In this document: piece by piece, positions 36,483 to 44,962 of the stretch
Position numbering within the stretch: position 1 is the stretch's first letter
Layout: every line of letters starts with the position of its first letter
Assembly (NCBI GenBank): GCA_002898535.1
Contig: BEHN01000002.1
Span: 124,001-188,000, forward strand
Direction: 5' to 3'
From: a bacterium HR11
Lineage (GTDB): Bacteria > Acidobacteriota > HRBIN11
DNA: 64,000 bases
Notes under the pieces: generated by a model
The model's input: only the letters and a program-made list of their open reading frames with translations
Told to the model about the DNA's origin: nothing
Database searches by the model: none
Position numbers and translations under genes: made by a program

Positions 36483-37826
36483 CTATCCCGCATCCCTCGC
36501 GCACGTCCGGAATCCCGCCCAGACGTCCCGCCGATGGGGCTCGTAGAAGTTCCGCCACGTGTTGCGGATCAGTCGGCGCCGAGTGGCCCAGCATCCGCCT
36601 CGCAGGACCTTATGGGTTCGGAACCACGGCAGGGAGTACTCCCGGTAGGGGTCCGGGACGAAGCCCGGGTACGGGAGAAAGTCGTCGGCCGTCCACTCCC
36701 AGACGTTGCCGATCATCTGGCGGCACCCAAAGGCGCTGTCCCCCGCCGGCAGGGCGCCCACGTCGATACAACCCATCGCCTGCCAGTCCATGTTGGCCCG
36801 GGTCGAGTCCGGCGGGTCATCGCCCCAGGGAAAGCGCCGCTTGCGGGTCGTGATGCCCCGGCCGTCGGACGTCGGCTCGGCCGAGGCCGCCAGCTCCCAT
36901 TCGGCCTCCGTGGGAAGACGCCGGCGGGCCCATCGGCAGTAAGCTTCCGCCTCGTACCAGTTCACGTGAAGGACGGGCCTGTGCGGCTCTAAGGGGACCC
37001 AGGCGTCGAAGTGCCGTCGGAGCCAGACGCCGTTCCGCTCCTTCCGCCAGTAGACCGGATGACGGGCGTCGGCCGCCTGCCGCCACCGCCAGCCGGCCTC
37101 GCTCCAGAATTCGGACCGCTCGTAGCCGCCGTCCTCGACGAAGGCCAGAAACTCGGCCTGCGTCACCGGCGCCCGGGCGATCTGGAAGGGCTCGACCCGC
37201 ACGGGATGCGCCCACTTCTCGTTGTCGAATACAAACGGCTCGTCCGGCGTGGCCCCGAGCCAGAACTCCCCGCCCGGGACCTCGACGTCGCCGGGGAGGG
37301 GGCCGCCGTCGGGGACCCGGGGGGCCGGGCCGACGACCGAAAGGCGGGGCGGCGGATAGCCCAGCGTCTGCCTCGTATAGGTGAAGGCCTCGTCGTGCAT
37401 GTCTTCGTGGAAGATCGTGTAGAGGACGAAGTACTTCAGGGTCTCGCTGGGCGTGCCCCGGTGGAGTTGCTCGACGACCCGGTCCCGGACGGCCTCGATG
37501 TACGCCAGGGTCTCGTCGAAAGACGGCAGGGGCAGGTCCCACCGGAGCTCGTGGGGGATGGCGATCGAGTCGTAAAGGTCGTCGGCATCGGGTCGGACGG
37601 GCTTTAAGCCGCACACGTGCCGGAGGACCCACCGCTCCTGGAACCAGGCGACATGCCCGATCTCCCACAGGAGGGGATTCACGATGTCGAGGCGGGGCCC
37701 GATGAGTTGCTCGTGCGTCAGGTCGGCGACCAGCTCGATGGTACACCGCCGGGCCTCGACGACCCATTCGGCCAGCCGTTCGGGAGATATCGGGATTTCT
37801 ACGGCAGGCCGCTCGACCGTCGCCAT
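36483..37826 (-). CDS. senA: Selenoneine synthase-type / EgtB-like nonheme iron enzyme (SenA)
   Basis: 447 residues. An N-terminal DinB-like four-helix domain carries the iron ligands His58 (WEIGHVAWFQERW) and H-x3-H-x-E at His140, His144 and Glu146 (FHEDMHDE). The C-terminal half is a formylglycine-generating-enzyme-like domain (VEVPGGEFWLGATP, RRLPTEAEWELAAS, GNVWEWTADDF, KVLRGGCW). EgtB and SenA share this architecture. Adjacent senB favours SenA, which couples a selenosugar to hercynine; egtD supplies hercynine. The ATG at 37826 has GGAGG at 6 nt spacing, whereas the upstream ATG at 37832 abuts it. Specificity (S or Se) cannot be read from the sequence alone. Confidence 0.85.
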   Translation of the reverse strand: MATVERPAVEIPISPERLAEWVVEARRCTIELVADLTHEQLIGPRLDIVNPLLWEIGHVAWFQERWVLRHVCGLKPVRPDADDLYDSIAIPHELRWDLPLPSFDETLAYIEAVRDRVVEQLHRGTPSETLKYFVLYTIFHEDMHDEAFTYTRQTLGYPPPRLSVVGPAPRVPDGGPLPGDVEVPGGEFWLGATPDEPFVFDNEKWAHPVRVEPFQIARAPVTQAEFLAFVEDGGYERSEFWSEAGWRWRQAADARHPVYWRKERNGVWLRRHFDAWVPLEPHRPVLHVNWYEAEAYCRWARRRLPTEAEWELAASAEPTSDGRGITTRKRRFPWGDDPPDSTRANMDWQAMGCIDVGALPAGDSAFGCRQMIGNVWEWTADDFLPYPGFVPDPYREYSLPWFRTHKVLRGGCWATRRRLIRNTWRNFYEPHRRDVWAGFRTCARDAG

Positions 37827-38146
37827 CGGCATCCTCCTTCGACAAGGACGCGCGATTGGGGATGGAGCATATCTTATCAGGTGGGATAGAGGAGACCAAG
37901 TGAGGTTCGGGTCCCATTCCATCGCTGAGACGCCGAGGACGCGGAGAAAGAATCGAAGAAAAACCCTCGTCCTCTGCGCCTCGGCGGTGAGTTTGGAAAC
38001 AGGCTCCGGTCTCCCGCCTCTCCCGGGACCCGAGGCCGAGTTTTAATGAGTCGGAAGGAATTTGGGAAAGACCTGAGGCGGCACATCGGTACCTTGCATC
38101 CTGGATCCTGCATCCTATATCTTGCATCCTGCGGTGTCGGGGGTCG
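37827..38146. repeat. Divergent spacer with a REP-B element and a W2 tract
   Basis: REP-B (about 37920-38005) reads CATCGCTGAGACGCCGAGGA, then GCGCCTCGGCGGTGAG. Its arms CGCCGAG and CTCGGCG are complementary, forming a large stem. Related copies are at 52038-52133 and 62335-62440. A W2 tract at 38091-38132 ends 14 bp before the next gene. No coding sequence is seen. Confidence 0.65.
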
Positions 38147-38572
38147 ATGGTGTATTCGTTTCTGGCGGGTATCGTAGACTTTCTTCATGCGGCGGCGATG
38201 GTCTTGTGGGTCGGGGGGGTCCCGTTGCTATTTTGGCGGCGCTGGCCCCGTCTGACCACGTTCTACATATACTATTCAATTATTTTTATCATCGCATCTC
38301 AGGCCTCGGACTACTGGCTCGGGGAGTGCTTCCTGACGACGGTCGCCCGGGCCCTGCGCCGTCTCGGGGGTACAGCCGAACCCGACCGGACGTGGTTCAC
38401 CATCCGCCTGGCCGAGCAGGTCTTCCGCCTCCGCCCGTCCGAGGCCGCCGTCCGGGTCGCCACCAAGGTCTTGATCTTGATCGTGTGTGTCGGTACGTTG
38501 GTCCACATGGGACGGACGCGTCGTATCGGCCGGACCCCACGGAGGTATGCCCATGGGGCAAACCGTGATTAG
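38147..38572 (+). CDS. Small membrane protein of unknown function
   Basis: 141 residues with about three hydrophobic segments: residues 5-28, 37-52 (TTFYIYYSIIFIIASQA) and a C-terminal one near 107-120 (VLILIVCVGTLVHMG). A Cys in DYWLGECFLTTVARALRR resembles a small DUF2784-like motif, but I would not assign the family. The next gene starts 20 bp before its stop with a good ribosome-binding site, so the two are coupled. Confidence 0.65.
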   Translation: MVYSFLAGIVDFLHAAAMVLWVGGVPLLFWRRWPRLTTFYIYYSIIFIIASQASDYWLGECFLTTVARALRRLGGTAEPDRTWFTIRLAEQVFRLRPSEAAVRVATKVLILIVCVGTLVHMGRTRRIGRTPRRYAHGANRD

Positions 38573-40601
38573 CGAACGGCGAATGGCGAAATGGCGAACG
38601 GCCCTATGCGCGATTCGCCGCTCGCGATTCGCCACCCGCTATTCGCTACTCGCCGTCTTCGTAGCGTGGGGGACCTTCAGTGGACCCCTGGGGAGCAGTC
38701 GGGTCCTCCGAGAGGTCCAGCTCCGGGTCTGGGTCCTCACCTGTCAGGCGGCCCTGTCGCCGTCGGAGCCCGTCTGGTGGGCGCCGTCGACTTCGGCCTA
38801 TCGGGGCATCGTCGAGCTCCTCCTCCTGCACGGCATCCCCTTTGACATCCGGTGGATCGACCTCCAGCCTCTGCGGCCCGAGGAGTTTACGTTCCGACGG
38901 GTCCCGGCGTCGGTCCTCTGGCTGGCCTGTCCGGCGGGGGCCGTCTCCGATGCCAACGTGCAGGCCCTTCGGCAGGCCGTCTGGGCGGGGGCGACCCTGT
39001 GGGGGCCCGTCGAGACCTGGGACGGGCGGCTGGCGGACCTCTTCGGCGTGACGGACGGCGGTTCGACGACCCTGCGGGGGCTTCAGACCCTGGACCCCTG
39101 GGAGGACTCGGCGGCCCGGGCCTATACGGTCGCGCCCCGGGCGATGCGGCGCCTGCGGCCCCAACCGGGCGTCCGGGTCCTGGCGACGGGAGCGGACGGG
39201 AGTCCGCTGTTGACGCTCCGGATTTACGGGGAAGGGGGGGCCGTCGCCGTCGCCGTGCCGACGGACCAGCTCTTCATGTTAAAGCCCAAGCTGGACTACT
39301 GGGTGACCCACACGGATGGCCTGAACGGGGTCGTCCGGGATTGGCTGGTGGCCAGTTCCCCCTATGGCCTCTGGATGGCGCCCCTCCGGCGGACGGCCGT
39401 CCTTCGCATGGACGACCCCCAGACGGGCTCGAAGATTTGGCTCCGGAACCAGCCCCCGCCGCCCCTGACGCGGTACCCCGAGATCACGCCCGCCGAGTGG
39501 GACCGGATCGCCGACATGCTCCGGGCCCGGCAGGCCGCCTTGAGCGTCATGTACGTACCGGGTTTCGTCGATGACGGCGACGCCGGGAACGGCGACCTTC
39601 TCGTTCAGGGCCAGGCCGTCTCACGGCGATGCGGGCAGGTCTTCGACAGTCGGGACGTCGTCTTCGTCGGCCGGGGCAGTTGGACGGACCCCTACTACGA
39701 CTTTCCCGCCGAGTTCCAGGCGCTGAAGCGGCTCTTTGACGCCGGCGTCCTGGACATCGAGTCCCACGGCTTTCTCCACACGACGATATTTCTGGACGAC
39801 TGGTGCCGGGACGCGGCCCGGGGTCAGAAGCCCCTCTGGATGTCGGAGTTCTACGACCTGCTCCGGGGCATTCCCCCGTCGTCGGCGGCCCAGGAGGCCC
39901 GTCTGCGGCAGAGCATCGAGAAAATCCGGGCCGCCTTCGGGCAGGCCCCGGTCGCCTTCGCGCCGCCCCTGCACCAGTACACGCGGGCGACGCCCGTCGT
40001 GGCGCAGTCCCTGGGCCTTCCCCTCATGCACGCCCTCACGATGTTTGCCCTGGACCGCCGGCCCATCGTTGAGGCGGCCGGCTTCGTGACCTATTGGGTC
40101 CACCTGCCGGACGTCCCCGAGGCGATGGCCCTCGACGGCGGATACCCGCTGGCCATCGGCATGCACGATTGGGACTTCCGGCGACTTCCGTTTACCTGGC
40201 TGGCCAGTTGGCTGGACATGTACCGGGGTCTGGGCATTCGACGGTTCATCGGCTATCGGGAACTGGTCGGATACACGAGCGCCCAACTGCGGCTCACGTA
40301 TGTGGAGACCTTGGACGGCTTGCAGGAGGTCATCGCCGAGGTCGATATCGGCCGGACGGGGGGGCCGGGCGGGGCCGAGAGCCGGTACTTTGCGGGTCGG
40401 CCGATGCCGTGGCTGGTGTACCTGCCCGACGACCGCCTGACGTCGGTCCGGACGGTGTCTTACGAGGCGATTCCCTTCGAGCGCTTGCAGAGATCCGTCT
40501 ATCGCATAGACGTCCCGGCCTTCGGCGATCGGGCCGTTCAACGTTTGGTGCTCGTCTTACAACCCGGCGTCGAGACCTTCCGTCGAGACATAGGGCAGTG
40601 A
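38553..40601 (+). CDS. Exported polysaccharide-deacetylase-like protein (NodB-fold suspected)
   Basis: 682 residues from ATG 38553, with GGAGG 7 nt upstream. The N-terminus (MGQTVISERRMAKWRTALCA, basic residues, then YSLLAVFVAWGTFSG) reads as a signal peptide or anchor and is encoded largely by a W5 heptamer tract (38567-38657). Deep in the protein, AVLRMDDPQTGSKIW and DIESHGFLHTTIF resemble the Asp and His metal motifs of CE4/DUF2334-type deacetylases, and FAPPLHQYTRAT the third block. The first 270 residues may form a carbohydrate-binding or glutamine-amidotransferase-like part. The substrate is unknown. Confidence 0.65.
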   Translation: MGQTVISERRMAKWRTALCAIRRSRFATRYSLLAVFVAWGTFSGPLGSSRVLREVQLRVWVLTCQAALSPSEPVWWAPSTSAYRGIVELLLLHGIPFDIRWIDLQPLRPEEFTFRRVPASVLWLACPAGAVSDANVQALRQAVWAGATLWGPVETWDGRLADLFGVTDGGSTTLRGLQTLDPWEDSAARAYTVAPRAMRRLRPQPGVRVLATGADGSPLLTLRIYGEGGAVAVAVPTDQLFMLKPKLDYWVTHTDGLNGVVRDWLVASSPYGLWMAPLRRTAVLRMDDPQTGSKIWLRNQPPPPLTRYPEITPAEWDRIADMLRARQAALSVMYVPGFVDDGDAGNGDLLVQGQAVSRRCGQVFDSRDVVFVGRGSWTDPYYDFPAEFQALKRLFDAGVLDIESHGFLHTTIFLDDWCRDAARGQKPLWMSEFYDLLRGIPPSSAAQEARLRQSIEKIRAAFGQAPVAFAPPLHQYTRATPVVAQSLGLPLMHALTMFALDRRPIVEAAGFVTYWVHLPDVPEAMALDGGYPLAIGMHDWDFRRLPFTWLASWLDMYRGLGIRRFIGYRELVGYTSAQLRLTYVETLDGLQEVIAEVDIGRTGGPGGAESRYFAGRPMPWLVYLPDDRLTSVRTVSYEAIPFERLQRSVYRIDVPAFGDRAVQRLVLVLQPGVETFRRDIGQ

Positions 40602-40639
40602 GGGCGAATGGCGAACGCCGGACAGGGCGCGTACGCGCC

Positions 40640-42067
40640 CTACTTGCCGATGCAGAACTGGGCGAAGATGCGACCCAGGATGTCCTCGACGTCCGTCTCG
40701 CCGGTGATCTCGTCGAGGGCCCGGAGGGCCGACCGCAGGTCTTCCAGGACGATGGGCTCGGGGGCCTGGGTCCGTATGCCGTACCGAGCCCGCTGAAGGG
40801 CCTGACGGGCCCGCCGCAGGCAGGCCTCGTGACGGGCGTTGGTCACGACGACGGCGTGGTCCCGCCAGGTCTGCTGAACGTCCCGCACGGCGGCCCGGAG
40901 GACGTCCATCACGTCGGCCACGCCCTCGCCGGTCTCGCAGGAGATGGACCCCTGGAGAGGCGTACCGTATCGGACGGTGAAGGCTTCGGGGGGCCAGGCC
41001 GCCGGCAGGTCGGTCTTGTTTCGGAAGGCCCGGAAGGGCTTGTCCCGAATGACGGCGTATACGGCGTCGTCTTCGGCGTCCAGGGGGACGGACCCGTCCA
41101 AGACCCACAGGACGAGGTCGGCCTCGGCGATCTGGCGGAGGGTCCGCTCGATCCCGAGCCGTTCGACGACCTCGAGCGTCGGGCGCACGCCGGCCGTGTC
41201 GACGAGCTCGACGGCCAGGCCGTCGACGATGAGGCGCTCCGTGATGAAGTCCCGCGTCGTGCCCGGCAGGGGCGTGACGATGGCCCGGGGCTCCCGCAGG
41301 AGGGCGTTGAAGAGGGACGACTTGCCGGCGTTCGGCTTGCCGACGATGACGACCCGGAGGCCCTCTCGCAGGGCCCGGCCCTGGCGGTAGGTCGCCAGCA
41401 GGTCGGCGACGCGTCCGATGAGGTCGTCCAGCCGGCGTTCGGCCTCGCCGGGCTCGAAGAACTGCATGTTTTCCGCCTCTCCGAAATCGACGGCCGCCTC
41501 GTAACGGGCGATCAGCTCGATGAGGTCTGCCTTCCAGGCCTGGAGCGTCCGGGACAGGTGGCCCTGGAGGTGATGAAGGGCCGAGCGGGCCTGCCAGAGG
41601 GCGTCGGCCTGGATGAGGTCGTTCAGGGCCTCCGCCTGGGCGAGGTCGACCTTCCCGTGGACGAAGGCCCGGTAGGTGAACTCGCCGGGTTGAGCCGGTC
41701 GAGCCCCGAGTCGGGTCAGGACGTCGACGACGGCCCGCAGGACGGGCGGGCTTCCGTGGAGGTGGAATTCGGCCAAGTCCTCGCCCGTGAAGCTCCGGGG
41801 CGCCTGAAAGAGGATGAGGAAGCCCGTGTCGATGGGCTCATCCCCGGCGGGGTCCACGAAGGTCCCCAGGAGGACCCGACGGACGGGCCAGGCGACGGGC
41901 ATCTCGGCCGTTCCGACGTCTCCCGCCGGCAGGGACCCCGCCTGGGGACGGAACACCCGAGAAGCCATCTCGAAGGCCCGCGGCCCCGAGAGCCGTACGA
42001 TGCCGATGGCGCCCCGGCCCGGCGGCGTGCTGACGGCCACGATCGTATCTTCCAAGGGATACATCAT
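40640..42067 (-). CDS. mnmE: tRNA modification GTPase MnmE
   Basis: 475 residues. With MnmG it makes the cmnm5 modification at U34. The N-terminal folate-binding domain (DTIVAVSTPPGRGAIGIVRL) is followed by a helical domain with an inserted G domain: VVIVGKPNAGKSSLFNALL (G1), the switch TPLPGTTRDF, VDTAGVR and NKTD. The C-terminal FCIGK motif carries the essential Cys. The start at 42067 lacks a clear ribosome-binding site; an upstream open extension to 42112 is W2 repeat. Confidence 0.96.
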   Translation of the reverse strand: MMYPLEDTIVAVSTPPGRGAIGIVRLSGPRAFEMASRVFRPQAGSLPAGDVGTAEMPVAWPVRRVLLGTFVDPAGDEPIDTGFLILFQAPRSFTGEDLAEFHLHGSPPVLRAVVDVLTRLGARPAQPGEFTYRAFVHGKVDLAQAEALNDLIQADALWQARSALHHLQGHLSRTLQAWKADLIELIARYEAAVDFGEAENMQFFEPGEAERRLDDLIGRVADLLATYRQGRALREGLRVVIVGKPNAGKSSLFNALLREPRAIVTPLPGTTRDFITERLIVDGLAVELVDTAGVRPTLEVVERLGIERTLRQIAEADLVLWVLDGSVPLDAEDDAVYAVIRDKPFRAFRNKTDLPAAWPPEAFTVRYGTPLQGSISCETGEGVADVMDVLRAAVRDVQQTWRDHAVVVTNARHEACLRRARQALQRARYGIRTQAPEPIVLEDLRSALRALDEITGETDVEDILGRIFAQFCIGK

Positions 42068-42464
42068 TTGGGGGTCAGGCAAGGGATGCAAGATGCAGGA
42101 TATAGGATACAAATCCGGTACGCACCCGACCCAGGATCACCCCTTGCGGCCGCCTCCGATAAAGGGCAAAGAGCATAGCGCATAGAGTATCAGCCCTTTG
42201 CCCTTTACCCCTATTGACTAGAACCGGTCTCCTAAATCCGACGGGACCGGGATCGGACCCTCGGTATCCGACCATGGACCACAGACCATGGACCATAGAC
42301 CATAACCCCCCTGGGCCCAAGCCGGTCTATGGTCTGGGGTCTATGGTCTATGGCCGGATCTATGAGATGTGGACCCGACCCGGGAAAGTGGCTATCATCG
42401 ATCCCCTTTCGACCGGCCCAGCGGTTGGGGACATACCCGACCGGCCTGCTCAGGAGGGGATTCG
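42068..42464. repeat. Spacer with W2 tract, CATAGAG words and a W4 (CTATGGT) inverted array
   Basis: W2 units lie at 42084-42114, upstream of mnmE. An AAGAGCATAGCGCATAGAG-type stretch is at 42168-42190. W4 heptamers run as ACCATGGACC/CATAGACC at 42270-42304 and inverted as TCTATGGTCTGGGGTCTATG at 42326-42354, so a hairpin with about 30 nt arms and a short loop can form. TCAGGAGGGG at 42451-42460 is the ribosome-binding site of the next gene. Confidence 0.7.
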
Positions 42465-43151
42465 ATGTCGTCGAAAGACCGGGACCTTCAAGATGGGTCT
42501 TTCCAACTGCCTCCCGACACACCCCTGGCGACTCATCGGTGGTACCAGCGTTGGTTAGACGGAGACCCCGAGGCCTGGGAGTGGCTCGTCCAAGCCTTCA
42601 CCCCCATGGTCTATCAGTTCTGCTATCACTTCACCCACAGTCCGACCCTGGCCGAGGAGTACACGCAGGAGATCTTCCTCCGACTGTTCCAGAACTTGGA
42701 AAAGCTGGGTCACCACACGAATCTGAAGTACTGGCTCATGCGGACGGCTTACAACTATTGTATCGACGCCTACCGGCGACGACGGTATGAACGTCGCCTC
42801 CTGCGCCGGCTTTGGCTCGAGGCTCGAGAGTGGTGGAACGCCAGCCTCCATGCCCAGGAGCGAACCCTCCTCTCCCGGGACGTCCGGCGGGCCCTGCGGC
42901 GGGCCTTCCAGGACATGCCCGACGAACTCCAGGCCGTCCTCGTCATGCGGGAGTTCATGGAACTCCCCTATGAAGAGATCGCCCAGACGCTGGGCATCCC
43001 CGTCGGGACCGTCAAGTCCCGCCTGAACCGGGCCCGCAACCTGCTGGCCCGTCGGCTCCAGGCCGAGTACCCGGCCCTGGTCTCGACGGAGATCCCGTCG
43101 AAGACGGCCGAAGCCGTGATCGGAATGCCGACGGCATTCGTTGAAGAATAG
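42465..43151 (+). CDS. ECF-type RNA polymerase sigma factor
   Basis: 228 residues from ATG 42465 after AGGAGGGG. Sigma region 2: VYQFCYHFTHSPTLAEEYTQ, EIFLRLFQNLEKLG, KYWLMRTAYNYCIDAYRRRR. Region 4: FQDMPDELQAVLVMREFMEL, PYEEIAQTLGIPVGTVKSRL. It has no regions 1 or 3. The following gene may be its membrane partner. Target promoters are unknown. Confidence 0.92.
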   Translation: MSSKDRDLQDGSFQLPPDTPLATHRWYQRWLDGDPEAWEWLVQAFTPMVYQFCYHFTHSPTLAEEYTQEIFLRLFQNLEKLGHHTNLKYWLMRTAYNYCIDAYRRRRYERRLLRRLWLEAREWWNASLHAQERTLLSRDVRRALRRAFQDMPDELQAVLVMREFMELPYEEIAQTLGIPVGTVKSRLNRARNLLARRLQAEYPALVSTEIPSKTAEAVIGMPTAFVEE

Positions 43152-43268
43152 ACCAACCGGGCGTCCGGTGAAGGTCGTACCCTGCCTGAGCCACGTTGCG
43201 GTGTCGGGTGACGGGGAGGCCGAACGGCCGACACCAGACGCCTGATTCCGGACCCCGACGGAGAGCCC

Positions 43269-43619
43269 ATGTGTGAAGAATGCCGTCAACATCCTCGCTG
43301 GAAGCAAGTCGACGCCTTTCTGCGACCCCTTCGGGGGACGGCGCGTCCGCCGGAGCGGCTCATCGAGCGACTCCGCCGCCTCCCTGCGGAGCGGAAGCGC
43401 CCGGTCCTGCCGGCGTGGAAACCTATCCTCTGGGTCGTCTTCCTGCTCTTATGGCTCCTCCTTCAACAGGTTCCCTTCATCACCCGCCGAGTGTCGGAGC
43501 CCGCCCTTGCCGGCCTCCCCCGCTCAGTCCACCGACCCATCGGACCCCGTCGGGAGCAAGGGCCCGAGTCCTTCGGCCTTTCTCGCCTGAACCGCCTCCC
43601 GGTCCTGCCAGACAGATAG
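43269..43619 (+). CDS. Small single-pass membrane protein with N-terminal Cys pair; possible anti-sigma partner
   Basis: 116 residues. It begins MCEECRQHPRW (Cys-x2-Cys), has a basic amphipathic stretch, one strong transmembrane segment (about 58-75: ILWVVFLLLWLLLQQVPF) and a Pro/Arg-rich tail. Its position 118 bp behind an ECF sigma gene and its topology fit an anti-sigma factor, but the zinc-binding ASD signature (H-x3-C-x2-C) is not complete. The function is therefore inferred only from context. Confidence 0.55.
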   Translation: MCEECRQHPRWKQVDAFLRPLRGTARPPERLIERLRRLPAERKRPVLPAWKPILWVVFLLLWLLLQQVPFITRRVSEPALAGLPRSVHRPIGPRREQGPESFGLSRLNRLPVLPDR

Positions 43620-43620
43620 C

Positions 43621-43720
43621 AGAACCGTTCGGTTCGGGAGAATGGTTCATAGCCGCTATGGGCCATGAGCCAATAAGGCTGAACCCATCCGGGGTTTCAC
43701 GAACCGAACGGCCCCGTTAT
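43621..43720. repeat. REP-A derivative with inverted ends
   Basis: The left end reads AGAACCGTTCGGTTCG in plus orientation and the right end GTTTCACGAACCGAACGGCC in minus orientation, so the element looks like two REP-A halves head to head. It overlaps the yggT stop codon by a few bases. Confidence 0.6.
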
Positions 43721-43974
43721 CCCAGAGACCGGAGCCACCGCCGGAGGAGGACTAACAGCAGGACGACGATCGCCGGGCTGAAGTCGATGGCCGTCGAGAC
43801 GGCCGAGCGGCCCAGGAGCCGACGGACGGGCGCCAGGACCGGCTCCGTGAGCCGGACCAGCCAGCGCCAGTACCGGATGGGGAGAAAGCCCCACGAGAGA
43901 AAGACCCGGAACACGATGAGCAGGATGTAGACCTGGATGGCCCAGTCCAAGACGGTCAGGATCACGCTCCTCAC
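43717..43974 (-). CDS. YggT-family membrane protein
   Basis: 85 residues from GTG 43974 (AAAGGAGGT upstream). Two hydrophobic segments bracket the family signature LIVFRVFLSWGFLP and LTEPVLAPVRRLLG. The family is often next to yggS, as here, and has been linked to osmotic tolerance or cell-division loci. It lies about 165 bp downstream of yggS on the same strand. Confidence 0.88.
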   Translation of the reverse strand: MRSVILTVLDWAIQVYILLIVFRVFLSWGFLPIRYWRWLVRLTEPVLAPVRRLLGRSAVSTAIDFSPAIVVLLLVLLRRWLRSLG

Positions 43975-44139
43975 GGCCGGTAGACCTCCTTTGGACGTCC
44001 GATCCTGGGTGCTGGGTCCAAAGAGACCACAGACCATAGACCGAACGGAGTTATTGGAATACCCCGTCTCGAGACGAAGCGAACCCGGCTTCGGAACCAG
44101 GTCTATGGTCGGCGGTCCGTAGTCTTTCATACCCGACAC
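43975..44139. repeat. Spacer with W4 words and a REP-E element
   Basis: W4 words (ACCACAGACCATAGACC) are at 44027-44043. REP-E (about 44056-44110) reads GGAATACCCCGTCTCGAGAC, then GCGAACCCGGCTTCGG, and ends in GGTCTATGGTC. A relative is at 60219-60272. Confidence 0.5.
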
Positions 44140-44859
44140 CTAATATCGACCTTCCGGCCTCGGCCCGAAGATGGCCTGACCGACGCGGACGATCGTGGCC
44201 CCCTCTTCGATGGCGACCTCAAAGTCGTGGCTCATCCCCATGGAAAGGTGGTCGAGCCGCCAGGGAAGCCCCCGGGCGGCCAGGTCGGCGTTGACCTGGT
44301 CCCGAAGCTGGCGGAGCCGCCGGAAGTACGGCCGGGCCGCCTCGGGGTCCGGGTCGTACGGCGGGATGGTCATCAGACCGACCAGGCGCAGACGCGTCGA
44401 GTCGGCGAGCCGTTCGACGAGCGCTGGCAGTTCGTCTTCCGTACAGCCGTGCTTGGTCGGCTCCGGCGACAGCCGGACCTCGATGAGGACCTGCAGGGTC
44501 CGGTCGTAGCGCTCGCACGCCCGCTCGAGAACGTCGATGAGGTCGGCCCGGTCGACCGAGTGGAGCCACTCGAACAGCCGCACGGCCCAGGCGGCCTTGT
44601 TCGTCTGCAAGGCCCCGACCAGGTGCCACGTCAGACCGGACGGACAGAGGGGGATCTTGGAACGGGCTTCCTGGACGCGGTTCTCGCCGAAGTGGCGAAG
44701 GCCCGCTTCATAGGCGGCCCGGACGGCCTCCGGTCCGAAGGCCTTGCTGACGGCGACGCACAGGACTTCGTCGGGCGAGCGGCCGGCCCGGGCGGCCGCC
44801 CGTCGGATGCGGTCCTGCACGCTTCGAACCCGTTCGGCGATGACTGCCCGCAGGCTCAC
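44140..44859 (-). CDS. YggS/PLPBP-family pyridoxal-phosphate homeostasis protein
   Basis: 239 residues from GTG 44859. Alanine-racemase-like barrel: the PLP Lys lies in [21 protein letters not shown], with [60 protein letters not shown] and [20 protein letters not shown]. It buffers PLP and has no known catalysis. The frame is open to 44973 through W3 and CTATGCTC words, which I leave out. Confidence 0.92.
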   Translation of the reverse strand: MSLRAVIAERVRSVQDRIRRAAARAGRSPDEVLCVAVSKAFGPEAVRAAYEAGLRHFGENRVQEARSKIPLCPSGLTWHLVGALQTNKAAWAVRLFEWLHSVDRADLIDVLERACERYDRTLQVLIEVRLSPEPTKHGCTEDELPALVERLADSTRLRLVGLMTIPPYDPDPEAARPYFRRLRQLRDQVNADLAARGLPWRLDHLSMGMSHDFEVAIEEGATIVRVGQAIFGPRPEGRY

Positions 44860-44962
44860 GGAGGGTTCCCAGCTCCTGCTCTGGACGCTTTGCTCTATGC
44901 TCTTTACCGTCTTTCCGACCCGGCCACCTGCCGACTGCCGACCTGCCCATCTGCCTAAGAAG

